A stretch of DNA of 64,000 nt, taken from positions 27,458 to 91,457 of the forward strand of contig CAYOPW010000003.1 in the NCBI GenBank assembly GCA_964405975.1, read 5' to 3'. This document shows positions 35,950 to 44,343 of the stretch, piece after piece. Source of the DNA: Hyphomicrobium_A sp964405975. Its GTDB lineage: Bacteria > Pseudomonadota > Alphaproteobacteria > Rhizobiales > Hyphomicrobiaceae. The translations under genes and the position numbers were made by a program. Each line of letters starts with the position of its first letter. The stretch's first letter is position 1. The notes beneath the pieces are model-generated. The model was not told the origin of the DNA. It ran no database searches and saw only the letters and a list, made by a program, of their open reading frames with translations.

Positions 35950-37158
35950 TCATGTCGTAACGGCTTTTTCTTGCACAACAGGCGTCGTCGCCCGTCTCAA
36001 TAGTAGGTAGCCGACGATCGCTGAAGAAATCGAGCCGAGCAGCACGCCTATTCGGATGTCAGCCGCACGTTCTGCATCTACGAAGGCAAGCATGCCAATA
36101 AACAAACTCATCGTGAAGCCAATGCCGCCAAGCCACGCCACGCCAAGCAATTGCGACCAGTTCGACCCTTCGGGTTTGCCGGCTAGCCCAGCGCCTATCG
36201 CGGCAAAGGAGAAGCTCATTATGCCAATCGGTTTGCCGAGAAAGAGGCCGAGCGCAATTCCCATGGGAATGGGCCCAAATAGCTTTTCGATTGACATCCC
36301 GGTGAGCGACACACCGGCGTTGGCGAACGCAAAAATAGGCAGCACGCCGTAGTTCACCCACGGGTGCAGATTCTCTTCAAGCTTGACGAGCATGCTGCGC
36401 TGGTCGCCTGGAGCCGGCACGAGCGGAATGGCCAGCGCCGTTACGACACCGGCCAACGTGGCGTGAACACCCGACTTCAGGACGCATATCCAGATGAAAA
36501 GCCCGACGAGCGCATAGGGCGCAACACGTGTCACACCGCGCAGATTGAGCATGACAAGGATTGCGACGCCGAGTCCGGCCAAGGCTAAGGCCGCGGCGGA
36601 GAGGTGCGCCGTATAGAAGAATGCGATGATGATGATGGCGCCGAGATCGTCGATGATCGCAACAGCCAGCAAGAAAACTTTCAACGTCGGCGGCACGCGC
36701 GATCCGAGCAGGGCTAGGACGCCGACTGCGAATGCAATGTCGGTTGCAGCGGGGATGGCCCAGCCGTTCAGCGCAATTTCGTCGGTCCAGTTGATGAGAA
36801 CGTAGATGAGGGCCGGCACAAGCATCCCGCCAACGGCCGCGATGACGGGGAGTGCTGCCTGTTTTGCCTTTGACAGCTCACCCACCACGAGTTCGCGTTT
36901 GATCTCGAGACCAACGAGAAAGAAGAAAAGCGCCATCAAGCCGTCGTTAATCCAAAGTAGCAGCGGCTTATCGATCATCAACGCACCGACGCCAACCGTG
37001 ACGGGCGTGTGCAGCAGCGCGTCATAAAGCCAGCTCAACGGCGAGTTTTGGAGCAGGAGCGCGAGAACCGCAGCAACCAGCAATATTACAGGGGCGAAGG
37101 CTTCGTGCTTTACGAACGCCAACGCGCCCTCAAATTTGCGGTTCTGTTTCTTTTCCAT
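35950..37158 (-). CDS. nhaA: Na+/H+ antiporter NhaA
   Basis: 402 residues with about twelve membrane segments. The ion-binding Asp pair is in AIIDDLGAI, preceded by ATDIAFAVGVLALLG, with GLEIKRELVVGEL in the conserved N-terminal third. Exchanges cytoplasmic Na+ for protons at alkaline pH. It starts after ATGGAAAAG with a poor upstream context and is followed 75 bp later by carbonic anhydrase. Confidence 0.95.
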   Translation of the reverse strand: MEKKQNRKFEGALAFVKHEAFAPVILLVAAVLALLLQNSPLSWLYDALLHTPVTVGVGALMIDKPLLLWINDGLMALFFFLVGLEIKRELVVGELSKAKQAALPVIAAVGGMLVPALIYVLINWTDEIALNGWAIPAATDIAFAVGVLALLGSRVPPTLKVFLLAVAIIDDLGAIIIIAFFYTAHLSAAALALAGLGVAILVMLNLRGVTRVAPYALVGLFIWICVLKSGVHATLAGVVTALAIPLVPAPGDQRSMLVKLEENLHPWVNYGVLPIFAFANAGVSLTGMSIEKLFGPIPMGIALGLFLGKPIGIMSFSFAAIGAGLAGKPEGSNWSQLLGVAWLGGIGFTMSLFIGMLAFVDAERAADIRIGVLLGSISSAIVGYLLLRRATTPVVQEKAVTT

Positions 37159-37290
37159 CGGGTCCCTCAGCTCGCCACGTTGCGTTTGATGCTCTTGGCT
37201 TCCATACCGCGCGGGTTCAAGGCTAAATATTGATCAAAGCGCCGCATGATGCGCGGCTCCTCGCCAAATCAGTCCGCGACAATATAGAAA

Positions 37291-38115
37291 CTAAAGCACC
37301 TCAATGGCCAATGGGTCGGCTCGAGTCCATCTAGCAGCGGCCGCGGCTAGCGACAATTCGGTCCCGCGTGGGCTTGCCAATATGGTCGCTTCCACCTGAG
37401 CGACCGTGAGCGCAAGCGCCTCGGCGCCGGTCATGCCTTTCAAAGTATGTCCAAGGAATAAAGCAGACATTAGATCGCCGGTTCCATGTCCGACGCCTTC
37501 ACGCCAGGTCACTGTGCAGCTGGTTGAGCGGTCCGCCTCGATCAGCACGGTGCCGAGCGACGAACGTGTGACAGCCAGGGAGGTTGCAAGCGTCGCTGGA
37601 ACTGGAAGCTTGCGTGCGGCGTCCACCGCGTGTTCCAGGCTGTCGACGCTATCTCCCGAAAGCCAAGCAAGCTCAAAGCGATTAGGCACGGCGAGGTCCG
37701 CGAGCGGTAACAGTTCATCGCGCAGGGCAGCGGCCGCCGCCGCATCGATATAAAGCCCTTTGGGGTCGTCGCCGATTACGGGATCGCAATAGAACAACAC
37801 GCTTGGACTGGCGGCCCGCACGCGCTGGACGGCCGAACTCGCCGTTGCGACGTGGCCGGGGGACGGCAAATAGCCGGTCAAAACTGCATCGATATCGCCC
37901 AGCCACCCATTCGCCTCCAATGAATCGATCATCAGGTCAAGGCCGGCAGGGGTCACCTGTTCGCCTGAGAAGCGGCCGTAGCCAGGGTGGTTTGATAGGA
38001 CGACCGTTGGCAGCGCCACAACCTCGTGGCCCAGCCACTGCAAAGCCGGGGTAATCGCCGCGAGCCCGACAGACCCGTAAGCGACGTGGGAAGAAAGAGC
38101 GAGGACGCGAGCCAT
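37291..38115 (-). CDS. pdxY: pyridoxal kinase PdxY-type
   Basis: 274 residues from ATG 38115; an open frame upstream to 38187 is atypical. Ribokinase fold: ALSSHVAYGSVGL at the N-terminus, LPTVVLSNHPGYG, DPVIGDDPKGLY, and the C-terminal catalytic HGTGDLMSALFLG with the general-base Asp. Phosphorylates pyridoxal to pyridoxal 5'-phosphate in salvage. Divergent from the CoA-ester lyase gene. Confidence 0.9.
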   Translation of the reverse strand: MARVLALSSHVAYGSVGLAAITPALQWLGHEVVALPTVVLSNHPGYGRFSGEQVTPAGLDLMIDSLEANGWLGDIDAVLTGYLPSPGHVATASSAVQRVRAASPSVLFYCDPVIGDDPKGLYIDAAAAAALRDELLPLADLAVPNRFELAWLSGDSVDSLEHAVDAARKLPVPATLATSLAVTRSSLGTVLIEADRSTSCTVTWREGVGHGTGDLMSALFLGHTLKGMTGAEALALTVAQVEATILASPRGTELSLAAAAARWTRADPLAIEVL

Positions 38116-38251
38116 TGGCGTGTTCAGTCTCCTTGAGCCACTCTGCCCAAGCGGGGCGTTTCCGCCAAGAGCCTGTGGATTTCTCATTCAGTCTTGGTCT
38201 TGAGGCTCGCTCGGGCTATTGTGCAACGCACAACTTGTGGGGACAGCGCTC

Positions 38252-39145
38252 ATGCAGGTTCGTCCACGCCGCAGCGTGCTCTACATGCCAGGCGCTAACA
38301 AGCGCGCACTCGAGAAGGCGAAAGCCCTTCCCGCTGATTCGCTCATTCTGGATTTAGAGGACTCCGTCGCGCCGGAAGCGAAAACCGAAGCACGCGATAG
38401 CGTTTGTGCCGCTGTGAAAAATGGTGGCTATGGGCATCGCGAGCTCGTCATACGCGTCAACGCGATCGAGACGCCCTGGGGCATGGACGATCTGCGCGCC
38501 GCTGTCGCCGTGGCGCCAGATGCAATCTTAGTCCCGAAGGTATCGCAGCAGGGCGATATCGTCACGGCGGCCAAGGTTTTGGGTTCAGTTCACGCGCCGG
38601 GCAAAACGCGTCTTTGGGCGATGATGGAAACGCCTAAGTCGATGCTAAACGCGCGTGAGATCGCGGCCCTTGGCGCTGAACCGGAAAACCGCCTCGCCTG
38701 CCTCGTCATGGGCACCAACGATCTCTTGAAGGAATCGCGTGCGCGTGCTTTGCACAACCGCATCGCCGTCGTTCCGTGGCTCGCTATGACTCTCGTGGCT
38801 GCGCGGGCTTTCGGCCTCGACATTCTCGACGGCGTCTACAACGATTTTCGCGATGACAAAGGCTTCCGCGAAGAATGTGAGCATGGCCGTACGCTGGGCA
38901 TGGACGGCAAAACACTTATCCACCCCTCTCAAGTCGCACCCTGCAACCAGATCTTTTCGCCTACCGGCGAGGAGGTCACTTGGTCGCGCGCAATCATTGC
39001 CGCTTTCAACAAGCGTGAGAATGAGCACAAAGGCGTCATTACGGTCGACGGCAAGATGGTGGAGCGTCTGCACCTAGCAATGGCTGAGCGCACTGTCGCC
39101 ATTGCCGACGCCATCGACGCTATGCAGGACGCCGAGGCGGCCTAG
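38252..39145 (+). CDS. CitE-like CoA-ester lyase, probably (3S)-malyl-CoA thioesterase or malyl-CoA lyase
   Basis: 297 residues of the HpcH/HpaI aldolase / citrate lyase beta superfamily. RPRRSVLYMPGANKRALEKA at the N-terminus, metal- and substrate-binding LILDLEDSVAPEAK, MMETPKSMLNAREI with the ligand Glu, and GKTLIHPSQVAPCN. Cleaves or hydrolyses a malyl-type CoA ester. Context favours the Mcl2 role: the next gene is mesaconyl-CoA hydratase and the genes after that are sdhCDA. To my knowledge a similar grouping with TCA genes exists in Rhodobacter sphaeroides. Mcl1 versus Mcl2 cannot be settled from sequence by eye. Confidence 0.78.
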   Translation: MQVRPRRSVLYMPGANKRALEKAKALPADSLILDLEDSVAPEAKTEARDSVCAAVKNGGYGHRELVIRVNAIETPWGMDDLRAAVAVAPDAILVPKVSQQGDIVTAAKVLGSVHAPGKTRLWAMMETPKSMLNAREIAALGAEPENRLACLVMGTNDLLKESRARALHNRIAVVPWLAMTLVAARAFGLDILDGVYNDFRDDKGFREECEHGRTLGMDGKTLIHPSQVAPCNQIFSPTGEEVTWSRAIIAAFNKRENEHKGVITVDGKMVERLHLAMAERTVAIADAIDAMQDAEAA

Positions 39146-39252
39146 ATCCGAGCCCATTTCAGCCGCTGCAGCAAAAAGGTGGTCGACAGAGGCATCCTTT
39201 TCGGACTAATCGGCACCGGGCCGTCAGCATCCGAAGAGGCACATCCCAGCCA

Positions 39253-40311
39253 ATGACATCGACCAAGACCAATCCCGGCAACTTTTTCGAAGATTTCCGC
39301 TTTGGGCAGGAGATCAAACACGCTACGCCGCGCACCGTGACCGTGGGCGACGTTGCCCTCTACACGAGCCTTTATGGAACGCGCTTTGCCGTTCAGTCGT
39401 CGGACACGTTCGCCAAGGCCATCGGCTATCCGCGCACTCCGTTGGACGACCTTCTCACCTTTCACGTGGTTTTCGGTAAGACGACGCCAGACATTTCGCT
39501 CAACGCCATCGCCAACCTTGGATATGCCAATTGCCGCTTCCTCGAGCCGGTCTATCCTGGTGATACGCTGAGTTCAGTATCGGAAGTGATAGGCGTGAAG
39601 GAAAACTCCAATCGGGAGACAGGCACCGTCTACGTTCGCTCCACAGGACGTAATCAGAACAACGAAGTGGTGCTCGAATACACACGCTGGGTCATGGTGA
39701 GAAAGCGCGACAAGGCCTCGCCCGCACCTGAAGCCATCGTGCCCGAGCTTGCAAAACGCGTGGACCCTGCCGAAATCGGCGGCGCCGTGCCAACACTTGA
39801 TATCGCCCGCTACAAGTTCGATCTTGCTGGCTCACCGTATCGTTGGGGTGACTATGAGCCGGGCGAGCGTATTGACCATGTCGATGGCATGACGCTCGAG
39901 GAAGCCGAGCATCAGATCGCAACACGGCTGTACCAGAATACCGCCAAGGTCCACTTCAACCAGCACACCGAGGCCAAAGGACGCTTTGGCAAGCGCATTG
40001 TCTATGGTGGCGTTATTATCTCGCTTGCGCGCACATTGTCTTTCAACGGGCTGGCCAATGCGTTCCATTTGGCTGCGATCAACGGCGGCCGTCATGTGTC
40101 GCCGTGCTTTGCCGGCGATACCGTCTATGCCTGGTCGGAGGTGCTTGAGAAGGCCGCACTGCCGGGTCGCGATGACGTTGGCGCACTGCGTATACGCCTC
40201 GTCGCGGTGAAAGATCGGTCCTGCGCTGACTTCCCGTTGAAGCGAGAAGACGGACAGTACGAGGAGGGTGTGCTCCTCGACCTCGACGCTTGGGTGCTGC
40301 TACCACAATGA
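39253..40311 (+). CDS. mch: mesaconyl-C1-CoA hydratase (MaoC-type, ethylmalonyl-CoA pathway)
   Basis: 352 residues, a double hot-dog MaoC-like dehydratase. The length and the N-terminus GNFFEDFRFGQEIKHATPRTV match Mch/MeaC rather than shorter MaoC proteins. Other features are SSDTFAKAIGYPRTPLDDLL, FNQHTEAKGRFGKRIVYGG and GGRHVSPCFAGDTVYAWSE. Hydrates mesaconyl-C1-CoA to erythro-beta-methylmalyl-CoA, which malyl-CoA lyase splits to glyoxylate and propionyl-CoA. It signals acetyl-CoA or C1 assimilation without isocitrate lyase. Confidence 0.85.
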   Translation: MTSTKTNPGNFFEDFRFGQEIKHATPRTVTVGDVALYTSLYGTRFAVQSSDTFAKAIGYPRTPLDDLLTFHVVFGKTTPDISLNAIANLGYANCRFLEPVYPGDTLSSVSEVIGVKENSNRETGTVYVRSTGRNQNNEVVLEYTRWVMVRKRDKASPAPEAIVPELAKRVDPAEIGGAVPTLDIARYKFDLAGSPYRWGDYEPGERIDHVDGMTLEEAEHQIATRLYQNTAKVHFNQHTEAKGRFGKRIVYGGVIISLARTLSFNGLANAFHLAAINGGRHVSPCFAGDTVYAWSEVLEKAALPGRDDVGALRIRLVAVKDRSCADFPLKREDGQYEEGVLLDLDAWVLLPQ

Positions 40312-40365
40312 GAGGGGCGGGCATCTGCGAGCAATACCCTGAGGCGTTTAGCGAATTGCCGCCCG

Positions 40366-40392
40366 TGCCTCGCCGCGCTACAAAGCGAGGCA
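40366..40392 (+). promoter_or_regulatory. hairpin in the sdhC leader
   Basis: Perfect 8-bp inverted repeat TGCCTCGC (40366-40373) / GCGAGGCA (40385-40392) with an 11-nt loop, 23 bases before the sdhC start. No T-tract, so not an intrinsic terminator. A 9-bp direct repeat GCAATACCC flanks it, at 40331-40339 and 40407-40415; the second copy directly precedes the sdhC ATG. Could be a 5'-UTR control element. Confidence 0.35.
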
Positions 40393-40415
40393 GATAGAAC
40401 AAAGAGGCAATACCC

Positions 40416-40832
40416 ATGGCAGAGGTGAGTTCTGAGCAGCGCGCGCATGAGCGGCCGCTGTCGCCGCACCTGCAAATCTATCGCCCCCAGATCAACATGG
40501 TTATGTCGATCATGCATCGCTTAACCGGCGTGGGGCTATATTTCGGCTCGCTGCTGCTTGCTTGGTGGTTGTTCGCGGCGGCTGCGGGCCCGGACTATTT
40601 CGCGTTCGTCAACGGCCTCTTTGCGACTTGGCTCGGCGTGATCGTTCTTATTGGCTGCACCTGGGCGCTGATTCACCACTTGATCGGCGGCATTCGGCAC
40701 TTCGTCTGGGATAGCGGCTCAGGCCTGGACATACCGACTATCGACCTCTTGTCGTGGGGCACGATTATCCTGTCGGTCGTGCTAACGGCCGGCCTTTGGC
40801 TCTATGTCGCCTTCGAGCGGGGTTGGTTCTAG
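40416..40832 (+). CDS. sdhC: succinate dehydrogenase cytochrome b556 subunit SdhC
   Basis: 138 residues, three membrane helices. Family signatures: RPLSPHLQIYRPQ, SIMHRLTGVGLYFG and IHHLIGGIRHFVWD, whose His residues include a heme b ligand. Membrane anchor of complex II that binds quinone and heme. Weak AGAGG upstream. The sdhD start follows three bases after the stop. Confidence 0.95.
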   Translation: MAEVSSEQRAHERPLSPHLQIYRPQINMVMSIMHRLTGVGLYFGSLLLAWWLFAAAAGPDYFAFVNGLFATWLGVIVLIGCTWALIHHLIGGIRHFVWDSGSGLDIPTIDLLSWGTIILSVVLTAGLWLYVAFERGWF

Positions 40833-40834
40833 CA

Positions 40835-41215
40835 ATGACGATGATTACACCCTTGAAGCGCGCGCGTGGCCTAGGTTCGGCCAAGGAAGGCGCCAATCAT
40901 TTCATGAAACAGCGGCTCACGGCCGTTGCTAACCTCATTCTTGCGCCGTTTCTGATCTGGCTGATCGCCAGTCTCGCGGGTGCGGATCTGGCAAGCGTAA
41001 GAGCGACGCTTTCGCATCCACTCGTTGCCACTGCGCTCATCGTTCTGGTGCTGTCGGTCGCCGTACATATGCGCATCGGTATGCAAGTCATCATTGAGGA
41101 TTATGTGCACGGTGAACGCCTGAAGATGCTGCTACTGCTGGCAAACACTTTGTTTGCATTCGCCGTGGCGGCAATTGCGATTTTTGCAGTGCTGAAATTG
41201 AGCTTCGGGGCGTAG
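40835..41215 (+). CDS. sdhD: succinate dehydrogenase membrane anchor SdhD
   Basis: 126 residues from ATG 40835. Three membrane helices, with LGSAKEGANHFMKQRLTAVAN at the N-terminus and HMRIGMQVIIEDYVHGE, which carries the heme and quinone-site residues (His, Asp-Tyr). The frame extends upstream inside sdhC but that part reads like shadow sequence. Five bases before sdhA. Confidence 0.95.
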   Translation: MTMITPLKRARGLGSAKEGANHFMKQRLTAVANLILAPFLIWLIASLAGADLASVRATLSHPLVATALIVLVLSVAVHMRIGMQVIIEDYVHGERLKMLLLLANTLFAFAVAAIAIFAVLKLSFGA

Positions 41216-41220
41216 GCGGG

Positions 41221-43077
41221 ATGGCAAAGAAGCGTCAGAAAAAAACGAACGGAAAAGCAGACGGGACGGCACCCGGCCGCGCTGGCAAAGCCTATCCCAT
41301 TAACGACCATACCTACGACGTGGTCGTTGTCGGTGCGGGTGGTGCAGGATTGCGCGCAACGCTGGGGTGCGCGGAAGCGGGATTGAAAACGGCCTGCGTC
41401 ACGAAGGTATTTCCCACGCGCTCGCACACGGTAGCAGCGCAAGGCGGAGTCGCCGCAGCGCTGGGCAACATGGGTCCCGACGACTGGCGCTGGCATATGT
41501 ACGACACGGTTAAGGGTGCCGACTGGCTCGGTGACCAGGACGCCATCGAATACCTGTGCCGCAACGCACCTGCGGCTGTCTATGAGCTAGACCACTACGG
41601 CGTTCCTTTTAGCCGTACGGAAGACGGCCGTATCTACCAGCGACCTTTCGGAGGCATGACAACCAAGTTTGGCGAGGGCCCGCCGGCTCAACGCACGTGC
41701 GCGGCGGCCGACCGCACCGGCCATGCCATGCTGCATACCCTTTATGGGCAGTCGCTGCGTTATTCAGCGGAGTTTTTCATCGAGTACTTCGCCATTGATT
41801 TGCTGATGGACCAGGATGGGGCGTGCCGCGGCGTCATTGCCCTGAATCTGGAAGACGGCTCGATCCATCAGTTCCGAGCCTCGAAGACCATTCTAGCGAC
41901 CGGCGGTTACGGCCGGACCTACTTCTCCTGCACGTCGGCACATATTTGCACCGGTGACGGCAACGCCATGGTGCTGCGTGCGGGGCTGCCGCTGCAAGAC
42001 ATGGAGTTTGTGCAGTTCCACCCCACGGGCATTTACGGCGCGGGCCTCCTCATTACGGAAGGCGCGCGCGGTGAAGGCGGCTATCTTACAAACGTTGAAG
42101 GCGAGCGCTTCATGGAACGTTATGCGCCGCACGCCAAGGATCTCGCTTCCCGCGATGTGGTGTCACGGTCAATGACCATCGAAATCCGCGAAGGTCGTGG
42201 TCATGGTGATGAGGGGGACCATATTTACCTGCACCTCAACCATCTCGATCCCAATATTTTGGCCGAGCGCCTGCCTGGCATCTCAGAGAGCGCAAAGGTC
42301 TTCGCTGGTGTTGACGTGCGCCGCGATCCCATACCCGTGCTGCCCACCGTGCATTACAACATGGGCGGCATCCCAACGAATTATCACGGCGAGGTGCTCA
42401 CAAGCGTGGATGGTGATCCAAGTCGCGTCGTCCCCGGCCTTATGGCGATTGGCGAGGCAGCTTGTGTTTCAGTCCACGGAGCCAACCGTTTAGGCTCGAA
42501 CTCGCTCATCGACCTTGTTGTTTTCGGCCGGGCTGCGGGCTTGCGCTGCGCGGAGACCATCGAAGCGGGTGCTCCCCAGCCCGACCTGGCGAGTGACGCG
42601 GCCGATCTTGCCCTCTCTCGCCTCGATCGCTTTCGCTATGCCAAGGGCAACACGGCCACCGCCGAATTGCGCCTCAAGATGCAAAAATCGATGCAAACAC
42701 ATTGCGCCGTCTTCCGCGACGGCCCAGTGCTGGCCGAGGGCGTGCGGCAGATCGGCGAGATTTGGAATGCGTCCGACGACATTCGCGTTAGCGACCGCTC
42801 GCTCATCTGGAACTCGGATCTCATCGAAACGCTTGAATACGACAATTTGATTTCTCAGGCCGCAGTGACGGTGAAAGCCGCGGAAAATCGCGAGGAAAGC
42901 CGGGGCGCGCACGCGCGCGAGGATTTCCCCGATCGCGATGACGTCAACTGGATGAGGCACACTCTCGCGTGGGCCGACTACGGTACCAAAACGGTGCAGC
43001 TCGATTATCGGCCAGTGCATACGCACACCATGACCAATGAAGTCCAATACATTGAACCCAAAGCGCGCGTTTACTAA
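41221..43077 (+). CDS. sdhA: succinate dehydrogenase flavoprotein subunit SdhA
   Basis: 618 residues. FAD-binding VVVGAGGAGLRATLG, covalent-FAD His in TRSHTVAAQGG, QFHPTGIYGAGLLITEGARGEGG-type active-site region (first 20: QFHPTGIYGAGLLITEGARG), and SVHGANRLGSNSLIDLVVFG. The basic Lys/Gly-rich N-terminal extension (about 28 residues) is longer than in many homologues. Oxidises succinate to fumarate on the cytoplasmic face. The operon ends here: a strong hairpin follows and sdhB lies 2.7 kb away. Confidence 0.97.
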   Translation: MAKKRQKKTNGKADGTAPGRAGKAYPINDHTYDVVVVGAGGAGLRATLGCAEAGLKTACVTKVFPTRSHTVAAQGGVAAALGNMGPDDWRWHMYDTVKGADWLGDQDAIEYLCRNAPAAVYELDHYGVPFSRTEDGRIYQRPFGGMTTKFGEGPPAQRTCAAADRTGHAMLHTLYGQSLRYSAEFFIEYFAIDLLMDQDGACRGVIALNLEDGSIHQFRASKTILATGGYGRTYFSCTSAHICTGDGNAMVLRAGLPLQDMEFVQFHPTGIYGAGLLITEGARGEGGYLTNVEGERFMERYAPHAKDLASRDVVSRSMTIEIREGRGHGDEGDHIYLHLNHLDPNILAERLPGISESAKVFAGVDVRRDPIPVLPTVHYNMGGIPTNYHGEVLTSVDGDPSRVVPGLMAIGEAACVSVHGANRLGSNSLIDLVVFGRAAGLRCAETIEAGAPQPDLASDAADLALSRLDRFRYAKGNTATAELRLKMQKSMQTHCAVFRDGPVLAEGVRQIGEIWNASDDIRVSDRSLIWNSDLIETLEYDNLISQAAVTVKAAENREESRGAHAREDFPDRDDVNWMRHTLAWADYGTKTVQLDYRPVHTHTMTNEVQYIEPKARVY

Positions 43078-43137
43078 TACGGTGCTGATTTTAGCGTCTG
43101 CCCGACCGGCAAATTGGTGCTTCGATGGGCACAAAGA

Positions 43138-43168
43138 AAAGCGGCAGCCACAACGCGGCTGCCGCTTT
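43138..43168. terminator. bidirectional terminator between sdhA and pqqA
   Basis: 12-bp perfect inverted repeat AAAGCGGCAGCC / GGCTGCCGCTTT with a 7-nt loop. On the minus strand it is followed by TTCTTTG, a fair U-rich tail for pqqA transcripts. On the plus strand it follows sdhA. Confidence 0.82.
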
Positions 43169-43191
43169 GATCTTAGTCCGTTGAATCGACG

Positions 43192-43281
43192 TTAGATGAT
43201 GTCGATCTCGGCCGGCAGATACGAGGTGACCTCAAGGCCAACTTCCTGCTCACGAACTGCGGGCTTGCTCCAAACCTTCAT
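43192..43281 (-). CDS. pqqA: pyrroloquinoline quinone precursor peptide PqqA (orphan copy)
   Basis: 29 residues; the peptide begins MKVWSKPAVREQEVGLEV and ends TSYLPAEIDII. It carries the PqqA signature E-V-T-S-Y (Glu17-x3-Tyr21) followed by LPAEID. PqqE/PqqD cross-link that Glu and Tyr, the first step in making the redox cofactor PQQ. A very strong AGGAGGA lies five bases before ATG 43281. No pqqB, C, D or E is in the window, and a terminator follows 24 bp after the stop, so it is a single-gene unit. The ortholog pattern fits PQQ-dependent alcohol dehydrogenase users. Inference: it feeds biosynthetic enzymes encoded elsewhere. Confidence 0.93.
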   Translation of the reverse strand: MKVWSKPAVREQEVGLEVTSYLPAEIDII

Positions 43282-43303
43282 GACTTCCTCCTCTTGAATA
43301 ACT

Positions 43304-43322
43304 GGCGAACCGCAGGCTCGCC
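43304..43322 (-). promoter_or_regulatory. leader hairpin upstream of pqqA
   Basis: In the pqqA transcript GGCGAGCC-TGC-GGTTCGCC forms an 8-pair stem (one G-U) ending 22 bases before the start codon and just ahead of the Shine-Dalgarno. It may stabilise the short mRNA or modulate translation. No T-tract follows, so it is not a terminator. Confidence 0.4.
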
Positions 43323-43594
43323 TTAGTGAGTAGGATATAGCAGCTTGGGGCGATCAACAGAAATCGCAATCACGTGATGATTGGATAAGAAAAAGTTATC
43401 ATGTCGATAAGTCTTCTCGGGGCCTCGCCGGCCGCTCCCGGTACTCGGGAAGAATGGTGACATCGAGCGTTTGGCCGCTTTGCGGGCCCTTCCTTTGGGG
43501 TGAGTGCAAACAATTTAGCTAAAATTCGCCTGCCCGCTTTTTGCGAAATCATACCGGACCCCGCGTATGGTCCCGCCCACCTAGCGGAGTTAAT
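43323..43594. other. pqqA / secreted-protein divergent intergenic region
   Basis: The 313-bp gap between the pqqA start and the next gene contains the pqqA leader and both promoters. A minus-strand frame (43370-43654) overlaps the next gene and has no protein-like features. No clear promoter hexamers seen. Confidence 0.4.
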
Positions 43595-43918
43595 ATGCGC
43601 AAAAGCTTGTTTAGCTCCCGTAACGCAATTCAGGGCTGTGTCATGAAAGAGCATACCGTCTCTCCTCTTCTTGCCCTCACCGCTGCCATAATCATGCTCG
43701 GCGCCAGCGTTGCGCCAAGTTTTGGTGACACCTCATCCAAGTCGGCACCGAAGGACGAGGCAGAGGTCATTTTGGAGGACGCAAAGAAAAGCGATCCCGT
43801 GACGTCTGTGGACCTGGAAGCCTGCATGAAGGATTGGGACCCAGAAACGCGGATGACAAAAAATGAGTGGGAAACCAGTTGCAAGCGGACGCTGAAGTTT
43901 TTCCCCGACGACGAGTGA
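43595..43918 (+). CDS. small secreted protein of unknown function
   Basis: 107 residues from ATG 43595, preceded by GGAG at five bases; ATG 43643 is an alternative with a weaker site. A hydrophobic signal-like segment lies at about 24-43 (LLALTAAIIMLGASVAPSFG). The mature part is acidic and holds two cysteines, in LEACMKDWDPETRMTKNEW and ETSCKRTLKFFPDDE. The D-P-E-T-R-M-T spacing faintly recalls a degenerate EF-hand loop. Similar 'MTK-EW..TCKR' tails occur in small exported proteins of Hyphomicrobiales; function unknown. Confidence 0.7.
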   Translation: MRKSLFSSRNAIQGCVMKEHTVSPLLALTAAIIMLGASVAPSFGDTSSKSAPKDEAEVILEDAKKSDPVTSVDLEACMKDWDPETRMTKNEWETSCKRTLKFFPDDE

Positions 43919-44024
43919 ATATGCGTGTGCGCGCGCAGTCTTGCACTGACGCAGGCCAAGCCTGCATATAATCTCTAATGGGCTCGCATTAGACCGCGGG
44001 GCGCTGAACTCTGGAGGAAGCTTT

Positions 44025-44339
44025 ATGACCGTCTCCGCCGCTCTGCGCTTGACCTGTGCAGGAGTCTTCGCTGCCGCCGTCTTCGTAGCGCCTGCAAGCG
44101 CGGCCATTAAATGCAAGCGCGGAACTCAGCTCGTAGGCGGGCAATGGATCGCCACCCCTTATTGTCAGGATCAGTATTTGGCGGAAGTTGCACGAAAGTC
44201 GGGATTCAACGCTTCGGCGGCCAAGATCCGCAACAATCCCAACTACAAGAAGAACCTCTGTCAGTACATGTATAGCGACATTCGAGTGCAGCAAACCTGC
44301 CTGGATGCCGGCGTGCCGCAGCTTTTCGGCATTCCCTAG
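44025..44339 (+). CDS. small secreted four-cysteine protein
   Basis: 104 residues, strong GGAGGA upstream. Signal peptide about 1-26 (CAGVFAAAVFVAPASA). The mature domain has four cysteines (in AIKCKRGTQ, TPYCQDQYLA, KKNLCQYMY, VQQTCLDAG), probably two disulfides, and ends in a hydrophobic GVPQLFGIP. The family appears in Hyphomicrobiales as uncharacterised exported protein. Lies 106 bp after the preceding secreted protein on the same strand, so the two may be co-transcribed. Confidence 0.78.
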   Translation: MTVSAALRLTCAGVFAAAVFVAPASAAIKCKRGTQLVGGQWIATPYCQDQYLAEVARKSGFNASAAKIRNNPNYKKNLCQYMYSDIRVQQTCLDAGVPQLFGIP

Positions 44340-44343
44340 AGCT

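Noticed and set aside
43370..43654. 94-codon minus-strand frame upstream of pqqA
   Set aside because: Overlaps the start of the secreted-protein gene, has no ribosome-binding site and no protein-like pattern.
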